From: Protostelium mycophagum
Lineage: Eukaryota > Evosea > Variosea > Protosteliida > Protosteliaceae
Direction: 5' to 3'
DNA: 49,937 nt
NCBI GenBank assembly: GCA_002081555.1
Contig: KV920940.1
Span: 1-49,937 of the forward strand
In this document: in pieces, positions 10,929 through 22,829 of the stretch
Layout of the letters: the number at the start of each line of letters is the position of its first letter
How positions within the stretch are numbered: the first letter of the stretch is position 1
Position numbers and translations under genes: made by a program
The notes under the pieces: generated by a model
Told to the model about the DNA's origin: nothing
Seen by the model: only the letters and a program-made list of their open reading frames with translations
Database searches by the model: none

Positions 10929-13900
10929 ATGGGCTCCGAGCACCTTGGTATAGTCGTGTGACAGTCATGCAATTGGCTGATTTGTGGCAGTCAATGTCGA
11001 AGATAGACGGAAAGTGACTCTGTCTATCGGCGGTATGACCTGTGGTGCTTGTGTTTCAACGATAGAGAATTATGTCGGTTGTCAAGATGGAGTGCTCTCC
11101 ATCTCTGTCGCTCTTCTATCAGAAAAAGCGGAAGTGTATTATGATAATAATAAGATACAAGTAAGGAGGAATGAGATGATCAAAATTAATTCGAACAGGA
11201 AGCTGGTGTCAAAGAAGCTATTGAAGATGTCGGCTTCGACGCCACAATTTTACCACCAGTAAGTCGATAGATGGCCTCATTTTTCTTCACAATGAACCTT
11301 GAACTCTGATAAATCCTGATTGTTACTAATTGATGGGCAGAATAAAGGAGATACTTTACATTTGAACATCGGTGGTATGACCTGTGCCTCTTGTGTTTCA
11401 ATTATAGAGAATGTGGTTGGATCACATCCTGGCGTAAAAGAGGTCGCCGTTAATCTCACTCTCAACAGGCAAGCTTGCATATCAATACTTTGATCTGATC
11501 AACAACAGCGCCAAAGTTGTATTTGATACAGACATTACTGGACCAAGAACGATCATTTCAGTCATAGATGATGTGAGAGTTTATTTATTTAATCAAGTGA
11601 CATGATGGACTCACACACAAAAGATCGGCTTCACAGCCTCTCTGGCTACAGGCGAAGTGACAGACGACACACTAAATAAAACTGAAGAATTAAACACAAT
11701 CCGCGCACAACTGCACACCGCCATGATATTTAGTGTACCCGTATCTCTCATTGGGATGGTGCTGATGGACGCCCCCTTCTTCCATGAGATATTCATGTGG
11801 GAACCGCTAGTGTCTGGGCTACCTCTAGGACATTGTTTATTGTGGGCCCTCACCACTCCAGTGCAGGTACTCCTCTTTAAGATATTCAAAAATAATATTT
11901 CCTGCAATTTATATAATTTATTCATAATCACACTGCGGGACAGCCGCAGTAAAAAGTTCTCGTCATCACTGCGCATGCCTAAAGATCTCCATTGCGGTGT
12001 TCAAAAAACATTTCAAAAATTGATAGAATGTAGTTTGGGATTGGAAGAAAGTTTTATGTCGGGGCGTATAAATCTCTCAAACATGGAGGTGCTAATATGG
12101 ACGTACTTGTAGCATTAGGAACCACGGCAGCTTATCTGTACTCCGTCTTGGCCATATTTTTAAATATATTTGATCCAGCTAATCATGGTGAGGTCCTCTA
12201 CATGTCTTTCACAAAAAATAACTTGATAAGACTAATCATCACAGCCACCGTCTTCTTTGATACATCAGCGATGCTGATCACGTTCATCATTCTCGGAAAG
12301 TACTTTGAAACCTTAGCCAAAGGAAAAACCTCCGAGGCCATACAGAAGCTGATGTATCTACAACCCTCCACGGCAGTGGTAAGCCGATGAAATTTCCACG
12401 AGATCTCATGGTGAACTCCTGCAGCTGTTGAATGTAGATGAAAAGGGTGACGTTGTAGACGAGAAAGAGATGGAAGTGGATTTGATTCAAAGAGGAGACA
12501 GACTCAAAGTTGTTCCAGGTTCAAAGGTAACCATGACAACCTTTTTCATCTTGAAAAAAATGACTGGAAAGAAATATTGAATCTGCTCTATAAATAGAAT
12601 AAAAGAGAATAGGTACCTGCAGATGGGGTGATCATCAGTGGAAATACATCATTGGACGAATCCATGATCACTGGTGAGTCTCTTCCCGTCAACAAAGGAC
12701 CAGGTGACCCACTCATCGGCGGAACAATTAATTTATCCGGTATGATTCACATGAAGGCGACCAAGGTGAGCATCTACAATACTGTGAGATTTCGAGGAAA
12801 TCTGAGTGAAATTTAGGTGGGAAAAGAGACGGGATTGTCGCAGATTATAAGGCTGGTACAAGAGGCACAGACGGATAAGGCCCCCATACAAAATTTCGCG
12901 GATAAGGTGAGCGAATTTCACCGAGTTTTCATCTATTTGCTGACTGGGGAGGTGGCCGGAATATTTGTGCCGATTGTGGTGGTCCTCGCGGTACTGACAT
13001 TTGTCGTCTGGCTGACAATTATACATTATTACGGAATCCCAGAATTATGGGCACATACCCCAGGTAGGTCTCTCTACAACTAGATCTACAACTCGTCATC
13101 TTCATTGACAAGAAACTGACGTGGTGAAGGATTGAACAAGTGGTTCTTCTCGTTGAGGTTTGCGATATCAGTGGTGGTGATTGCTTGTCCTTGTGCGTTA
13201 GGACTCGCCACACCCACAGCGATCATGGTCGGAACTGGTGTCGGCGCACAGCAAGGTGACTATTTATTTTCTACCGCTTCATTTCAACCAAAAAACACAA
13301 TGCAGCACATAACAAAATACGTTTGTCTTACGATGTAAGCGTTGTGGATTGTGACGTCATCTTACCCATATTGATATTTCCAAGAAATATCCTGGAAAAT
13401 TATTAAGATGAATAGGGGTGTTGATAAAAGGAGGGGGAGTTTTGGAGACAGCCCACCATATCACCGCAATCGCATTCGACAAGACCGGAACACTCACTCA
13501 CGGAAAACCGAGCGTTGTAGACAGTGTCATTCTGAACCACTCCGTCAAGATGACGGAGAAGACGTTCTGGGAATACATCGGTTCTGCAGAATCTGGGTCA
13601 GAGCACCCCATCGCGAAATCCGCGGTCAGACATGCGACTGACAAGGCGGGAGCAAAGTTATGTGCACCAGAGGATTTCGAGGTCAAACCTGGAGAGGGTT
13701 TATCCTGCAAGGTATTATCAACTTGATATCGATTTATGTGTTTCATATTACCATAATCAAATTGAATATCTGTACAGGTGAAGGGGATGAAGGTACTCGT
13801 GGGAAGCAGAAAATTCTTGGTAAATTCTAAAGTACCGGTGGGTAGTGATACAGAGGACGCGATACACCAAATCGAAAAGCAAGGGAGGACCGTCTCCCTC

Positions 13901-14947
13901 GTCTCAGTGGAGGACCAATTGATCGGATATTTCTCCGTCGCAGATACAGGTATGTCATCATATGATATCACGATACGATGTCGCAGGACGGTCTCATTCT
14001 GATGAAAACAGTGAAACCTGAAGCGAAGGGAACGATCGCAGCGCTGAGAACGTTAGGAATAGACTCATGGATGATCACCGGTGACAACAGATCCACCGCA
14101 AACGCCATCGCCGCACAGGTCAGCCTCCATACCATTTCGCGGAAATCTCACGGAAATTTCGCGGAAATTCACGACGTATAAGCGAACTCATCCTCACAGT
14201 TGGGGATAAGGAATGTGTTTGCGGAAGTTCTACCTTCCCAGAAGGCAAAGAAGATAAAGGAGTTGAAGGACAGAGGGTATGTCACTGCGATGGTTGGTGA
14301 TGGAATAAACGACTCTGTCGCTCTTGCCGAGGCTGATGTCGGTATTGCCATTGGGACCGGAACGGTATGTTTTATTCCTTTGAAATCTGACTGTACATTG
14401 TCGACATGATGATGATGTCATCAGGATGTCGCCATGGAAGCGGCAGGAATGATCTTGGTGAAATCAGATCTGAGAGACGTTGTGATGGCCATTCACCTAT
14501 CAAAAACAACATTCAGGCGTATACAGATCAATTACATATGGGCCATGGTGTACAACATCCTCGGAATCCCACTAGCGGCGGGTGTACTCGTTCCCGCCCA
14601 CATACAGGTGAATTTTCGAGGAAATTTCACAGAAAATTCTCGCGATCAAGTGATGACGTGTACAGATTCCGCCGATGATTGCGGGATTCGCGATGGCTTT
14701 TTCTTCCGTTTCTGTGGTGGCTTCATCCCTCATGTTAAAACGGTATAAAAAACCGGACATCTACAACATGCGGAATCTCCTGGAAATTTCCACCACTTTG
14801 AAAGGTAAGAATCTTCTGAGAAAAATTCTGACGGGAGCAGCTGGAAGAGGATGGATCAATAGACAGAAGAACAAGTTCTTGGCCGTGTCTAGAAAGGATT
14901 CAGACGATGTCCTGCTGCTAAACAGCCACAACAGCTTAGAAGCATAG
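10929..14947 (+). CDS. Copper-transporting P1B-type ATPase (ATP7/CopA-like)
   Basis: Pumps Cu(I) across membranes using ATP, probably at the secretory pathway or plasma membrane. Two N-terminal HMA metal-binding domains (GMTCGAC near 11035, GMTCASC near 11376), eight predicted TM helices, the actuator loop TGES (12669-12680), the metal-binding CPC in [13 protein letters not shown] (13183-13200), the phosphorylated aspartate of DKTGTLTHG (13478-13480), [12 protein letters not shown], and the hinge [16 protein letters not shown] (14296 on; most homologues have Pro where this has Val). The start is ATG 10929 (MGSEHL) joined over a short intron to [18 protein letters not shown]; there is no in-frame ATG nearer the HMA domain. 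Stop TAG 14945-14947. About 18 short introns; one of about 185 nt precedes [13 protein letters not shown]. Motifs are intact. Confidence 0.95.
12766..12816 (+). repeat. Intron with both CATCTACAA and GAAATTTC motifs (Cu-ATPase)
   Basis: A 51-nt GT-AG intron: GTGAGCATCTACAATACTGT at its 5' end, then GAGATTTCGAGGAAATCTG and GTGAAATTTAG. Frame joins HMKATK to [10 protein letters not shown], confirmed by family conservation. Confidence 0.6.
14608..14665 (+). repeat. GAAATTTC-type palindromic intron (Cu-ATPase)
   Basis: A 58-nt intron beginning GTGAATTTTCGAGGAAATTT followed by CACAGAAAATTCTCGCG, with GATGACGT near its 3' end. Frame joins VPAHIQ to [12 protein letters not shown]. Confidence 0.6.
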
Positions 14948-15442
14948 GCAATCATTTGTATAAAATCGTCTTCAGTTCGTTTCATTCTTTCCACGAGAGA
15001 TCCACGGTACTTACCGAGGATCATCTCCTTACGAACGATCATTTTACATTAAATGGGAAGCTCCGGAGTATATTTTAAGAAAGTCCGCCAGCGAGATTTC
15101 GCCTTGGTTTCGGGCACCTTTGTCGCCCATTACCGGCTGTCAGATAAAAATATCACGATTTAGAGGTCATTCGGGCGATGTGCAGAGTTGCCAGAGAACG
15201 AAGCAAGAGAGAGAGCGTTGACTAAAGCATTCTGTCATCCGGTTATTCACATAAAATGTAATCTCACTTCGGAGTGAAAAGAAGTTTTGAGCGTTATTAC
15301 TTTCTCCTTGTCTTCGCGCATTTAGAAAACTGGCATCAGTACACGTTTGTAATGCAGAGCGTGTGCGGTAACGGGAGTTTTCTCTCAGTTACTTCGCCTC
15401 GCTTTCTCAGGGGCAGACGAGAGGCATAATTCTCACAACAAG
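14948..15442. other. Intergenic, no gene seen
   Basis: 3' region of the copper ATPase and upstream region of the next gene. No convincing coding frame, RNA gene or repeat was found. Confidence 0.4.
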
Positions 15443-16553
15443 ATGAACCAGGCCACGCTTTTGACCATTACCTTATTCGCAGCTGTGCTCGCCCAACAAG
15501 GAGGCCTCATCGCTCTCTCTGGCGTGAGTCAGCATAGAGATTTCTTCTATAGGCTGACAGTTACAGAACAACCTTGTCTACACCTTCACAAGTGCTTCGT
15601 CCTCAGTGCCCTCTAACACGACCACCTACACTGGACTCTCCTCGGGGGAGACTCTCTTATCCATTGCTTCTTACCCTACCAACCTCGGCGACTACATCTA
15701 CGGACTTACCACCCAAAACAGACTAGTGTACCTGAACCTCACAACTGGTGCGGCCATCTGCATCACACGATCTTACTGAATTGAAACAGCTAGTGTCAGA
15801 GTCATCAGCACCCTGAGCGGATGCGCCCCTGGCTCTAACAGCAACCCAGCACTCAACTTGGATTTTGACCCCACCACTGGAAACCTCTTCATCCTCACTG
15901 TGCTTGCTACCCCCACCAACTTCTACCGTGTGAACCCCAACACCGGTGCCTGCACTCCCCTCGCCAACCTCTCTCTTGCCAGTGGTGGGATCCCCGTCCC
16001 TGCCGGACTTGCCTTCGTCTTGAACGGCGGCAACAACAATCTCTACACCACAGAGAGCTTACAAAACAATTTGGACACTATCAACATCAACACCAGCGCC
16101 TTGACAGTTGTCGGTTCCCTCGGAACAAGCTCCCTCAGCGGAGTCGGAGGTTTTGCCTACAACTACGCTAACAGCGTCGCCGTGGCCACCCTCTACAATA
16201 CCACTACCACTGTTTCCCAAATATACACCATCAACTTGAGCACTGGAACTGCCACCCGTGCTGGAAACTTGACCGTCGCTGTCAACCTCTTGGGTCTGAC
16301 AACCAGAAACTCTGGTTCTTACCCCTCCGGCATTATTGGAGGAAACCCCCCTGGATTCTCGGTCACTACAACCACCACAACCACCACTACATCTAACACA
16401 AACCCCGGCACCACAACTGTCTATGGCACCACAACTGTCTATGGTACCACAACTGCCAACGGTAACCCTGGAACTACAACCAAGAATGGAGGAGCTGCCT
16501 CCATCGTGGCCTCTGCCGCCGTTGTCGCCGCTGCCATCGCCCTCGCATTCTAA
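15443..16553 (+). CDS. Secreted, probably GPI-anchored DUF4394-like surface protein
   Basis: ATG 15443 encodes a signal peptide (MNQATLLTITLFAAVLA) followed by a beta-rich domain with repeated 'LYTINPxTGAAT'-like units: LVYLNLTTG, FYRVNPNTGACTPL, LDTININTSALTVVGSLG, IYTINLSTGTATRAG. This repeat pattern matches DUF4394, a beta-propeller-like family of unknown role. A Thr-rich stalk (run of about nine Thr near 16370-16395, then tandem YGTTTV units from an 18-bp DNA repeat) leads to a hydrophobic tail (ASIVASAAVVAAAIALAF), as in GPI-anchored proteins. Two short introns, about 15523-15566 and 15747-15790. Stop TAA 16551-16553; AATAAA five bases later. Convergent with SHQ1, 33 nt away. Confidence 0.75.
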
Positions 16554-16557
16554 GAAC

Positions 16558-16563
16558 AATAAA
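16558..16563 (+). terminator. AATAAA just after the surface-protein stop
   Basis: Lies 4 nt after the TAA at 16551-16553 and 23 nt before the stop codon of the convergent SHQ1 gene. Confidence 0.5.
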
Positions 16564-16586
16564 GTATCCATTTCAGAATAGAAAAT

Positions 16587-18530
16587 TCATTCGTCTTCCA
16601 TGACCCGCTGGACAGCCTCATCCTCCAATTCTTCTAGTGGCCAAAGGGTCTCTGCCTTGCTGATTTCAATCTTTCCAAGCTCTTCTGACAGTTCCCGAAC
16701 GTTTTTAGAACTGTGGATGTCACAACGAGAAACGTCAGAAATACATGCCTGACAGATTGTAACCACCTGCAGTAGTCATCTAAAAATAGCCTGGAATAAT
16801 GATGGAAGAATTCGCTCCTGTCAAATAACCTCTTCACGTCCACGATCATCTTGAGTGTGTACCTGCGGACAAATCAGCCTCGTTGTAGATCTTCAAAAAA
16901 TATTTCACCTCTTTCCGAGGGATAAGATGGTAACTACGTCTTTTTGCACAGCTGTACACAAGGCCCAATTTCTGTACAGGGGATAGTTCAAAGCCCTCCT
17001 GTAACTCGCCACCATAGTACTACGTAGATTTGTGAACACCTGACATGTGTCAGGAATGACATTTTGACACATGTCACCTCGAGCCAGCAGAAAACGGGGC
17101 ATAAGAAGGTGATGTTCCAAGCAGATTCCACGTTCTTCTGGCCCATATTTGCCCGACAATCATAAGCGTAGGCGTATAAAATCGAGGCCAGTCCGCACAG
17201 AGATATCTTATCTTGTGTCGCATCTTTCAGATCTGTGGCGTCAGAATATTCTGGGAAAGATTCAGGAAAATTCCTCACATGTTTTGGTGGGAAGACTGAC
17301 TAATATACTCTTCTCTTCTTGGTCGAATTGTAGATGGGCGGAATCACCCCCTTGCAAGATATCCGCCGGGGACATGCTCGATTTATTTTCCGCATTTTTC
17401 AGTTTCTTCCAGGCGGGAGAAAATCTCAAGAGCTCCTCTATCATTTCGTCCTCTATAAAATCCATCCTGTGGATCCATGTCAATAAACTTTTACCTTGTC
17501 CAAATTTCGTATGAGCAGCACGGTGCTTCTGAAAATAAATGACGAATTCTTCAGGGCTTACATGTAATGTTCTGGGTTCCATCTGTCATCTTCGGTTTGT
17601 TTTCTGAGGCCAGGCCTGTCTACAGAGGGTGTCTCGTCTGGTGTGCGTAATTCCATGAAATCTCTCAGCTCATCTACAACGAATGTTCAGATGGGCGGTG
17701 AGATGGATTGCGCACCTTGCAGAGGACCAAAATAGTTGGAAGCATGCTGGTTGAACCCGTATTGAGGCTTCCCCAACAGATCAGCCACGGGGACCTCATT
17801 CACCTTCTGTTCAATCTCCCAATCGATGTCTTCATCTTCCCAATCTGTTCAAGTTTGAGATGCCTTCATGATATACCAAAGATTGTATGTGCGAGGATGC
17901 TTTTGTTGAAAAGATATTCAAGTCCAAGAATATTTAGAGTGATGTACAGAGGCCTTCTCGACCATTAGCAGCGGCAAAGCCGCGATGGAGATCAATTTTT
18001 CATCTCGTGGTGTACAGCGAAAAGTTAAGAACATAATGCAGACCTTGATCATCTGATTGAAGAATCTCTATGGCAGGCCTGTTCTGTTGTCCTTCCTCAA
18101 CCGGTACCGTCTTCTTAGATACTAAGCTGTTGAGATCTTCTAAGCCGCTGAAGTCCTCGCCAGGAGTTAATTTGGGGAGACGAAGAGTGAGGATGCCAGT
18201 TCCATAATCATAAGAGGCCTTCTCTCGTCCATCTTCCACCAATTTCTGCTGGAATAACAATCTGGCTCGATCAATTGACGAAACTGAATCACCGACGAAA
18301 GCTTAACAACCTCAAGAAATAGGGACGGCAATGGAATTTAAAAACTGATTCATCAATGTAAAAGTCGATCTCTTTGGCCTAATTGGTTCAGAGCTGATCA
18401 GAGCGTTATCACGAACCTTGATGTGGGGAACAGTCAACTCGACTTGTATAAAGTCTGAGATAGTGTAAGAGAAAGTAGATCTGGGTAACATACCTGCATC
18501 CTGAGAGATGACAAATGGTGGTGTGATCAT
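16587..18530 (-). CDS. SHQ1: SHQ1, H/ACA ribonucleoprotein assembly chaperone
   Basis: Binds the pseudouridine synthase dyskerin/Cbf5 before H/ACA RNP assembly. ATG 18530 opens MITPPFVISQDADFIQVELT, the N-terminal CS-like domain; it continues with EIDFYIDESVFKFHCRPYFL, VEDGREKASYDYGTGILTLR and LPKLTPGEDFSGLEDLNSLV, all SHQ1 hallmarks. The C-terminal SHQ1 domain follows: YGFN, GLASILYAYAYDCRANMGQK, NVESAWNITFLCPVFCWLE, YRRALNYPLYRNWAL and a final helix LFLDDYCRWLQS. The product ends EDEAVQRVMEDE at TGA 16589-16587. About 10 short introns, one of them a 38-nt pure hairpin. Function follows from strong family similarity. Confidence 0.92.
17040..17077 (-). repeat. 38-nt hairpin intron in SHQ1
   Basis: Arms TGACATGTGTCA (17041-17052) and TGACACATGTCA (17065-17076) are a perfect 12-bp inverted repeat; the intron is G + arm + 12-nt loop + arm + G, so GT and AG are supplied by the repeat itself. 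Removing it joins FCWLE to VFTNLRSTMVASYRRAL exactly as in SHQ1 homologues. Confidence 0.85.
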
Positions 18531-18690
18531 ACTTCCGTGACTTCTGAAGTTGATCGATCAAGTCCATCACATTCACAAAATATTCCCACTTTTCTATCCT
18601 CTTCATCAACCAACAAAGTTCTAATAAATTAAATGAAGAGAAGCACATAAAGAGTCTCGTCCCAGAGTCATTTTTATTCCCAAAATATGA

Positions 18691-19223
18691 TTAGTAGAGC
18701 TCCTCGTATCTGAGAACGTTGATCTGCTCGACACCGTTGTTCTTGACAAAGTGAGCGGGTCTGGGTTGAGCGGGTTGTCTCTTGTGCTCTGCATCATGTC
18801 TCAGGATACCATTTATTTTCAATGTCCTTAGGAAAAATAAAAATGAGACTGACCTCCCTTGGCCTTGAGGGCGGCTCTCTCCTCGGAGGTTCTTGCTGTG
18901 CGGGCAAGGAAGTCCTCTCTGCAGCGAGACTTGCTTACGTGCTCAACACGGACGTGGATTCTCTTTCTGATGATGCGGTTACGAACGACCTTGTTAACCT
19001 CAACACCGACGGCTCTTCTGGTGACGTTCCAGATTCTTCCTGTCTTTCCGTGGTAGAACTTGTGGGGCATACCCTTTTGGATGGAACCGTTGGCCTTGAT
19101 GTCAACGAAGTCTCCAAGCTTGTATGTGGTCAAGTAAGTGGAGAGGTGAGTGGGACCATGCTGTCTGAAGGGACGAGCGAACTTAGAGCGAGTGCGAGCA
19201 CGGTAACCGAATGAGTGGGGCAT
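18691..19223 (-). CDS. RPL21: 60S ribosomal protein eL21
   Basis: Structural protein of the large ribosomal subunit. ATG 19223 opens [20 protein letters not shown], followed by the classic eL21 sequence: [54 protein letters not shown]. One intron separates KAKGGE from [17 protein letters not shown]; the product of about 160 aa ends NVLRYEELY at TAA 18693-18691. AATAAA follows 15 nt after the stop. Codon choice is more biased to C-ending codons than in neighbours, as expected for a highly expressed gene. 160 bp downstream of the SHQ1 start, same strand. Confidence 0.97.
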
Positions 19224-19801
19224 ATTGACTCTATAGCCTTTGTCAGATCATATGATTCCGAAACATATCAGATTCATCCCAGAAAAAAAGATCTCAGTAA
19301 CTAAAGATCTAAACACAAAAAGAACAAGAACAGTCTAAATTTGTATATCAAGTATATAAACACAGCCGATCCAGTTGAGCTTTGGTAAGATCTTTATGTG
19401 TTTAACATATGATCCCTCTACCATCTATATCCGAGACATATACCATGATAAACAACGATAGAGATCCATTTGATGTTGTTGCTCACCTTTAAAGTGGGAG
19501 ATGCTGGTACGATCCTCGACTGAAAAGGAAACCAGTGCGCTTCTCTTTTCCTTCCTCGCACATCCCTCCCCCCCCAATAATTATTCGTAAAAATTCTCAA
19601 TTTTCAACGCGATGAGAATCCTGATCTCCAAGGTCTGCTCAACTGAAGAGTTCTCTGAAGAGATGTCGACATCACATGTGGATATATGTGGATGTGAATT
19701 AAAGATGAGTTGAGATCTCTTTGTGATGGAGTTGTCTTCTTTTTGGCGCGAAAAAGTTGGCCGTTTGAAATTCAATTTTCTTAGCGAGCCAAAGTTGACC
19801 G
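19224..19801. other. Divergent intergenic region eL21 / CEP57
   Basis: Upstream DNA of both genes; no gene seen. On the minus strand a TATA-like TTATATAC lies near 19350-19360, about 130 bp upstream of the eL21 start codon, which could be a core promoter or lie before a 5' UTR intron. Confidence 0.3.
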
Positions 19802-21458
19802 ATGGCGACCAAAGAGGTGTGTTCCGAAGCTCACTCATCGTTCTTATGTGGCTAGGTTGATGGCGAGCGTCTCATAAATCTTAACGACCCAAGCTTAAGA
19901 ACATCTTTTTCTGGAAGGATCGATACGAGCCTCAATCAAAGCCGAAATTCATCTTATTATGAATCCCCTAAAGCTGCTTCCACTCCAGTTAGAGGAACCA
20001 CCACACCAACAGGCAACTCCAAAGGTGAAGCAACACATCATCAATTAGCTTCTTAATAAAATCAGCCGTTCTCTCAGCACTTCGGTCACTTCAAGATAAG
20101 ATCAGAGAATTGGAAGATGAAAGGGCCAGATATCAACAAACATGCAATCAATTAGAGGAAGAAGCACGTATCATCCGCGCACAACGTGAGAGAGAGGTAA
20201 TGTGTACGTCATACCTGCGTATTTTGACCTCACAAGATGGCTATGAGAGAGATGGAAAGGCAAAAGGAGGAGCAGATTCTGAGGAGGCGGGAAGAAGAGT
20301 TGATCAGATACGCGAAAGAGCTCGAAGAGCTGCAGGCGGCTCACAACTCGAATAGAGTTCGAGACAGAGACCACCAAAAATACGAACTGAAAAAAGAACA
20401 AGACGCGAGGATGTTGAGAGAACAGGTTGAACTGGTGAGTGCTGATGTACCCGAACCACTTCTGAACATCACAGCTTCAGAAAGAATTAGACATGATGAG
20501 GGCCCACGCTGATCATATGGAGAGAGACAGTAATCAATCAAGAAGGCAGATGGACCTCTATAAGCTCGAACAGAAAAATATTTCATCTACAGTTACTCCA
20601 GACACTTCTCTACGTGGCAGAAAGAGGGTACTGTCCCCAGACCGCTCAATAGAACAGAGCCACAGAACTACAACGAAGAGAGATCATTCAACCCCAGGCG
20701 GAAATGCAGAAATGCCTTTCGTGGTGGGAAAGGTACGTAGTTCAATGAGAAGATATATCGACATGTACAGCCAAATACGAAGAGTTTTCATATGCCATCA
20801 CATGTTCAACACGCGATGATGCTTGTAAATATGCACTTGAGCAGCCAGCAAGAGAGACAGGAAGTAAAAAGAGTCCCAAAAAAGCAAGGGCCGCCGCGGC
20901 CATGTACAAAGGCGTGGCAGCCACACTGCGCCACATCCGGTCTTCCAAGTCAGTTTTCTTCAAGTTAGTTGTATAACTGAGGGCTCTTATAGATGAGGAC
21001 AGTCTGGACGTGGACGATGATGGGGAACTGGTTAATCAGAGTGAAGAGATGCAGCAGTTATTGAAAGGGTTAGAGATGGAATACGATCAACTCAATCAGT
21101 AAGCTCCTGATCATGGGATCGTGAGAATTAAATCGTCCAGGCAATATCAGAAATTGATCATGAAAGTGAATGCGCAGGATGACGACCCAAATCACATCAA
21201 CAGCACCCTGCTCAACACGAAAATTCAACACGTCATCGAAAAACTTGGCGCGAAGGTACGCCTTCTTATGTGACTTTCTTGTGATTCTGATGTCTTTAGG
21301 CCAAACAGATACAGCATGTAAAGACAGCCAGTGGCGGCATAAGGACAGTCTTAACGAGCAGAAGGCCTTTTCCAAAATCACCAGTTTTTGATGGCAAACA
21401 TACCAAAGCCGTCAAGTTGTTGCACCATCTACAACGAGTAAATAATGTTCCAGTCTGA
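19802..21458 (+). CDS. CEP57: CEP57-family centrosomal / microtubule-binding protein
   Basis: ATG 19802 (MATKE) is joined over a short intron to VDGERLINLNDPSLRTSFSG. After a Ser/Thr-rich N-terminus the protein shows the CEP57 centrosome-localisation coiled coil, marked by SKAVLSALRSLQDKIRELED (family: KA-LSAL--LQ-KIR-LE), a long heptad-rich region, then the Cep57 microtubule-binding domain beginning MPFVVGKPNTKSF and HVQHAMMLVNMHL, an acidic linker (EDSLDVDDDGEL) and LLKGLEMEYDQLNQQYQKLI. It ends KLLHHLQRVNNVPV at TGA 21456-21458. About eight introns. CEP57 acts at centrosomes or basal bodies, so this suggests a lineage able to make centrioles. The stop is 6 nt from that of RPC6 on the other strand. 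Confidence 0.85.
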
Positions 21459-21464
21459 GCGCGG

Positions 21465-22829
21465 TCATTTTATTTGCGTGGTTTTTGCTTCCTTTGCGTT
21501 GCTTTTCGGCGTTTCATCGGCAAGTCCCAGCCATCTTTGGTAATATATACACGTCTGTGGACTTATATCTCCCGAGTCTGAGCACTCATAAAACACCTAT
21601 CTACGTAAATACATCGCTCTACAACGATGTAGAACTCACTGGGCATGATCCACAAGGCATATCTGTGAATCCGTTCGGTTGTACTCCCAGATTCGTCAGT
21701 AGATAATAGTTCTGCACATCTCAACATTTGCCGTAATTATTATCTTCTTACCGGATTATCGATTGAATTTTCCACTTTTCCATCATATGTGAGTGCATCT
21801 ACAATTGACTGCACATTGGATACTTTTAATTCGTTCTGTACATATCAATATTAAACTAGAAATAAATGTGGACGAGAGTAGAATTCGATTTTGTGGAAAA
21901 AATTGATTTTTAAATTAAAAAATTCGGGTAATATTGATAGTGATTCGCGCACCTTCGACACACCAGATTTCTTCAAATGTTCTGTCAACTCTGCCACTGA
22001 TGCCTGTTGCTAAGAGATATCAACACACGCCATCGACGACACCTCACCTTCTGTTGAATATATCTGATCACAAGTGCGTGTAATTGGTCGATGAGCACAG
22101 TGTCCATCTCCACTCCATTGTACCAAATGTCACCAGACACATCAATGTGTGGTTCTAAATTGAAAAGCATGTACACCTTTCGTGATGTGCCTTGCTTATA
22201 GAGTGTCAACATTAAATAGCAGAGGTGGCTCACCATGACAGAATTGTGCGCTTTGATCAACTTTTTCGCCTCTAATGTCTTGGCGAGTTTAGTAATTTGT
22301 GGTTGCATCAGACCGCTCTGTGTCTTGAGTTCTCGTGACCAGATACCTGAGGCATAAACAACAGACAGATGATGGACACTTACCTTTATTTCCAGCGTTA
22401 GAGACGAGTTGAAACACAATCTGTTCTTCTGCATTCAGGCCTTGTAATCTTTTTCCATTAGGAGATTGTCAGAGAGAGAATACTCACTTTCCAGCCTCTT
22501 CTGGTTTGAACTCTCTGTAGATCAATTTACCGGCGGCATCTCTGCCGATTTGTGCCATTTTCTGATCAGCGTCAGAGAAGCCATGATATAATACCTTGGA
22601 ATAGGTGTTGGAAATAAAGAGTTTCGTCAATACCTTTGACAAGAGGGAATTAATCGCTTCACCCATCTTCTGTAAAGTAGTGCCAGGTAGCTCTCTCTTT
22701 AATAGGTCCTGATCTATCCCCTTAAAGTATTGTCATTATCATATAATCATATCGCGCAGATAGAGATGGAAACACCTCGGGATGGGATTGAAGGAGCCTA
22801 TGGATCGTTTGGGTCAAGTTCTCTCCCAT
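21465..22829 (-). CDS. POLR3F: RNA polymerase III subunit RPC6 (RPC34/RPC39)
   Basis: Winged-helix subunit of the Pol III initiation subcomplex; recruits the enzyme to TFIIIB. ATG 22829 opens MGENLTQTIHRLLQSHPE, then GIDQDLLKRELPGTTLQKMG, EAINSLLSKVLTKLFISN (first winged helix), EEQIVFQLVSNAGNKGIWS and LAKTLEAKKLIKAHNSV (second), KVYMLFNLEPHIDVSG, DIWYNGVEMDTVLIDQL, SNVQSIVDALTYDGKVEN, and the C-terminal cysteine motif MPCGSCP-CSDSGDISPQTCIYY. Ends TPKSNAKEAKTTQIK at TGA 21467-21465. It supports Pol III transcription of genes such as the 5S gene just upstream in the TBCK locus. Length is close to human RPC6. Confidence 0.93.
21469..21474 (-). terminator. AATAAA one base before the RPC6 stop
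   Basis: Sense CAAATAAAATGA: the hexamer is within the last codons of RPC6. The matching 3' end must overlap the CEP57 transcript. Confidence 0.4.
21618..21633. repeat. TCTACA-ACGA-TGTAGA hairpin in an RPC6 intron
   Basis: Perfect 6-bp stem with ACGA loop inside a 55-nt intron whose donor follows MPCGSCP. Confidence 0.65.

Noticed and set aside
10539-10972. 144-codon minus-strand frame between the splicing factor and the copper ATPase
   Set aside because: It runs antisense through the last splicing-factor exon and across a 242-bp gap; no domain, biased composition.
14761-15042. Minus-strand frame after the copper ATPase
   Set aside because: Overlaps the real 3' exon of the ATPase and has no recognisable features.
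16059-16571. Long open frame on the minus strand across the surface-protein gene
   Set aside because: It is the antisense of repetitive Thr/Ser/Gly codons; the + strand has a signal peptide, conserved repeats and a GPI-like tail.
18822-19214. 130-codon open frame on the + strand
   Set aside because: It is the exact antisense of the eL21 coding exon, whose protein is unmistakable.
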